Shown here piece by piece: positions 62,114-64,000 of a DNA stretch of 64,000 bases (its first letter is position 1; the number at the start of each line of letters is the position of its first letter). Location: NCBI GenBank assembly GCA_001970955.1, contig MPUH01000026.1:62001-126000 (forward strand). The letters are read 5' to 3'. A model generated the notes under the pieces. That model made no database searches. It worked only from the letters and a program-made list of their open reading frames with translations, and was not told the DNA's origin. The stretch comes from Stentor coeruleus. Taxonomy: Eukaryota; Ciliophora; Heterotrichea; Heterotrichida; Stentoridae. The translations under genes and the position numbers were made by a program.

Positions 62114-63085
62114 CTAATGTTTCATTAATTTTATCAAGTCCAGAATTCAAACTTGGAGGCTCAGNGCTAATGTTTCATTAATTTTATCAAGTCCAGAATT
62201 CAAACTTGGAGGCTCAGCAACGATTTTATACTTGTTAAACTCGCTTTGAAGAAGATTTCGCCTATAGTTTTTCAGTTCCTTATCAAAATTAGTCGGTATT
62301 TCCGGCTCTGGGAATTCTCTTGGTATTGGGTATTTTGTAGCTTTTGGAAACCTAGAGGCACTTGTGTCTCTTATATTCCCCCCTTTATAGCTTTGCATGT
62401 TTTCAATGAAATTTTTTAATTGATTCCTATCTTGTAAACTTTGTCTATAAGTTTCTAATGATGCAGATACAATAGGGTATTTTGGAGCTTCAGGTTCAAG
62501 TTGTATTTCTTTAAAACTATATAAAGAATTAGGAATATCAATACTATGAGTCCTACTAAACCTTGATCTTCTCAATCTAGGTTTGCTGATTTTTATTTTT
62601 TTAATAGAATTTTGTTCTAATTCTCTAGGACTGATGGTTTCTATTGAACTTATCATTGACTTACCAACTGATCTTCGGAAATTTTTCATATCATCTTTGG
62701 TCTTTTCTAAAGACTTAGGTGCTTTCTTATCTACTTTCTGTATAGATGACCATTCTAACTGGAACTCATACATTAGTTTTCTTGATTTTGTCCAGTTAGG
62801 AAAAAGACTTGTAAGAAGATCGAGAAATTTCTGCATTGCTGTGGATTTAGACAGAGAAGACAGTTTTTTCCATTCTTCGATACGTTTTTTCCTTTCTGCT
62901 TGGGAACATAAATTAAGGTCAGGAATAGACAAATCAGAAGAATATTTACCAAATGATACATAAAGATGAAGTGCTCCTAGTTGTGCTCTTTGTGCTTCTG
63001 AAATCGAGATTGGTTTTTCTTCAGATAGATAGAAATGGGCAGCTAAATACTGCTTTGATAGAGGCCATAAGTAAAAATTATCCAT
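62079..63085 (-). CDS. Acyl-CoA-binding-protein-like domain protein
   Basis: With the 52-bp duplicate around N62165 removed the product has 317 aa and ends KINETLASLKQTLQQLN at a TAA (62079-62081). Residues about 8-100 resemble an ACB domain: QYLAAHFYLSEEKPIS, then LGALHLYVSFGKYSSD, ERKKRIEEWKKLSSLSKSTA and MQKFLDLLTSLFPNW. The spacing of the tyrosines, of the central Trp and of the final LFP.W fits ACBP, which binds acyl-CoA. A basic linker and a short coiled coil at the end follow. The tail suggests it is an adaptor rather than a free ACBP (inference). Read without correcting the join, it would end in a spurious LQV. Confidence 0.6.
62113..62217. repeat. 52-bp direct duplication flanking N at 62165
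   Basis: Bases 62113-62164 recur as 62166-62217 around a single N. The pair breaks the C-terminus of the ACBP-like gene. Confidence 0.9.
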
Positions 63086-63182
63086 AATTATATTTTCAGC
63101 ATTGTTAAGAAGAATGTATCCATGCTAAATGAGTATATACTTACTTGTATTAGTCTAAATTAGATATATTATTATACTGATA

Positions 63183-64000
63183 ATGATAAATAATGGGCCT
63201 TGTCTATTTTGTAATGCAACTCAGCAAAAGCATTTAGCTGTAAACTGCGAAAAATATTTTAAATCAGTAGAATCAACTGATTATTCAAAACTTAACCCTG
63301 ATTTTATCTTTGCCCCATTACCAAAGTTTGCTTATTTTGCTGAAGCTTTAAAAATTATGTATAAAATATTTAGGTATATACTAAAAGCTTTAAGAATTGA
63401 AGTTGTTAAATCTACTTCATGTTGTAAAAGTGATTGTTTATCTACTTTGTGTATTCTAAAACAAATTTTCTATGATATGAGTATTAGTTATGTTAAAACA
63501 GGACAATATGTGGATTTAAGATTTTTACTGCAGGTTATAGAAAATAGTTATTTGGATTTTGTTTGGGTAGAATCAGTTTTAGATGCTTTGATTATACTTG
63601 TTCACTCATTTAGCATAAAGACAGATGGCTGTTTTAATAATGATATACATAAATTAATCGAGCCAACTATTATAGAACATTATATTTGTGAATGTTCTAG
63701 TAAATACTTTCTTCTGTTAAGAAGTAGCAATTTTTACTTCACAATCGAAGTCAATAACGCTGACTCATTTACCTATAGTTTTTTTAACTTAAAAAAAATG
63801 CAAGATAGTCAAAAGAAATATAAAATCTGTGACAAACCATTATGCCCTTATAAGGAGTCTATAAAATCTGATTACCTTAAAGTATCTCCTTATTATCTTA
63901 TATTTAAAGTTATTTGGAATATTGCTCCTTTTAATATTAAAATGAATTCTATGTCAATAGAGCTCAATACTAAAGATTTATTTTTTTGTGATTGCAATGA
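63183..64000 (+). CDS. Ubiquitin-hydrolase-like protein (partial, runs off right edge)
   Basis: Open for 272 codons from ATG to the window end. It begins MINNGPCLFCNATQQKHLAV with a CxxC pair. A USP-like pattern follows: SYLDFVWVESVLDALIILVH, then CECSSKYFLLLRSSNF, CDKPLCP and SPYYLIFKVIW. This order (CxC, about 45 residues, CxxxxC, then a hydrophobic strand ending in Trp) recalls the inactive USP-like domains of plant and protist proteins that pair with DUF627/DUF629. No catalytic Cys box is seen in the visible part. The assignment is tentative. Confidence 0.5.
   Translation, partial: MINNGPCLFCNATQQKHLAVNCEKYFKSVESTDYSKLNPDFIFAPLPKFAYFAEALKIMYKIFRYILKALRIEVVKSTSCCKSDCLSTLCILKQIFYDMSISYVKTGQYVDLRFLLQVIENSYLDFVWVESVLDALIILVHSFSIKTDGCFNNDIHKLIEPTIIEHYICECSSKYFLLLRSSNFYFTIEVNNADSFTYSFFNLKKMQDSQKKYKICDKPLCPYKESIKSDYLKVSPYYLIFKVIWNIAPFNIKMNSMSIELNTKDLFFCDCN

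Noticed and set aside
1-64000. tRNA, rRNA, CRISPR, transposon or virus-like elements
   Set aside because: I looked for cloverleaf cores, long conserved RNA stretches, spaced repeats, transposase or capsid/polymerase motifs and terminal repeats, and saw none that I could support.

Overview
This window looks like somatic (macronuclear) DNA of a heterotrich ciliate, most simply a Stentor-like species. The DNA is very AT-rich and the genes are tightly packed on both strands. Open frames run for hundreds to thousands of codons. Where a frame is broken, the break is usually removed by an intron of exactly 15 nt. I found nine such introns that restore a clear protein and a tenth candidate. All start with GT, all end in AG and all carry A at position 10. 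The code appears standard, since every conserved Trp I checked is TGG. Even so, none of the 33 gene ends I could read is TGA (23 TAA, 10 TAG). The species name is an inference from these traits.

Layout. 1-6042 (-) is the N-terminal 2014 codons of a giant secreted or surface protein that runs off the left edge. 7.9-13.8 kb holds a CCCH zinc-finger/U-box protein, a 54-aa ORF, an EF-hand protein and a PX-START lipid-binding protein. 14.7-25.3 kb holds coiled-coil proteins, a cyclin, a DUF1152 protein, a small membrane protein and a TPR/IQ protein. 25.6-32.8 kb holds an alpha/beta-hydrolase without its serine, ribosomal protein eS24, an RNF5/RNF185-like ligase, a calmodulin/centrin-like protein, a RING membrane protein, a bacterial-type D-Ala-D-Ala carboxypeptidase and a CDPK-like pseudokinase. 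33.1-40.5 kb holds a TSNAXIP1-like coiled coil, a Ubl-ankyrin-PH-AGC kinase, a tubulin-tyrosine-ligase-like enzyme and a helical/PH protein. 41.2-52.4 kb holds a pseudogene, a double-HTH protein, a B-box-like protein, a degenerate-otubain/coiled-coil/zinc-cluster protein, a two-TM protein and an MPPED-type phosphoesterase. 52.6-64 kb holds a 2214-aa BEACH protein, a paralogue of the 16.9-kb gene, an ACBP-like protein and a partial ubiquitin-hydrolase-like gene at the right edge.

Functional themes are cilia, cytoskeleton and membrane traffic (TTLL, TSNAXIP1-like, TPR/IQ, EF-hand, BEACH, PX, PH, START), ubiquitin (U-box, two RINGs, Ubl, otubain-like and USP-like folds) and calcium signalling. 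Several proteins keep an enzyme fold but lack catalytic residues: the CDPK-like kinase, the otubain domain and the alpha/beta-hydrolase.

Assembly quality matters. Each of the seven single-N positions is flanked by a direct duplication of 52-405 bp, and a 52-bp tandem copy without N lies in the CDPK gene. These are best read as unmerged contig overlaps. They break at least four genes that are otherwise intact. Flanking DNA shows a strong gene-oriented skew: upstream DNA is G-poor and downstream DNA is C-poor on the coding strand. I saw no tRNA, rRNA, CRISPR array, transposon or virus-like element.
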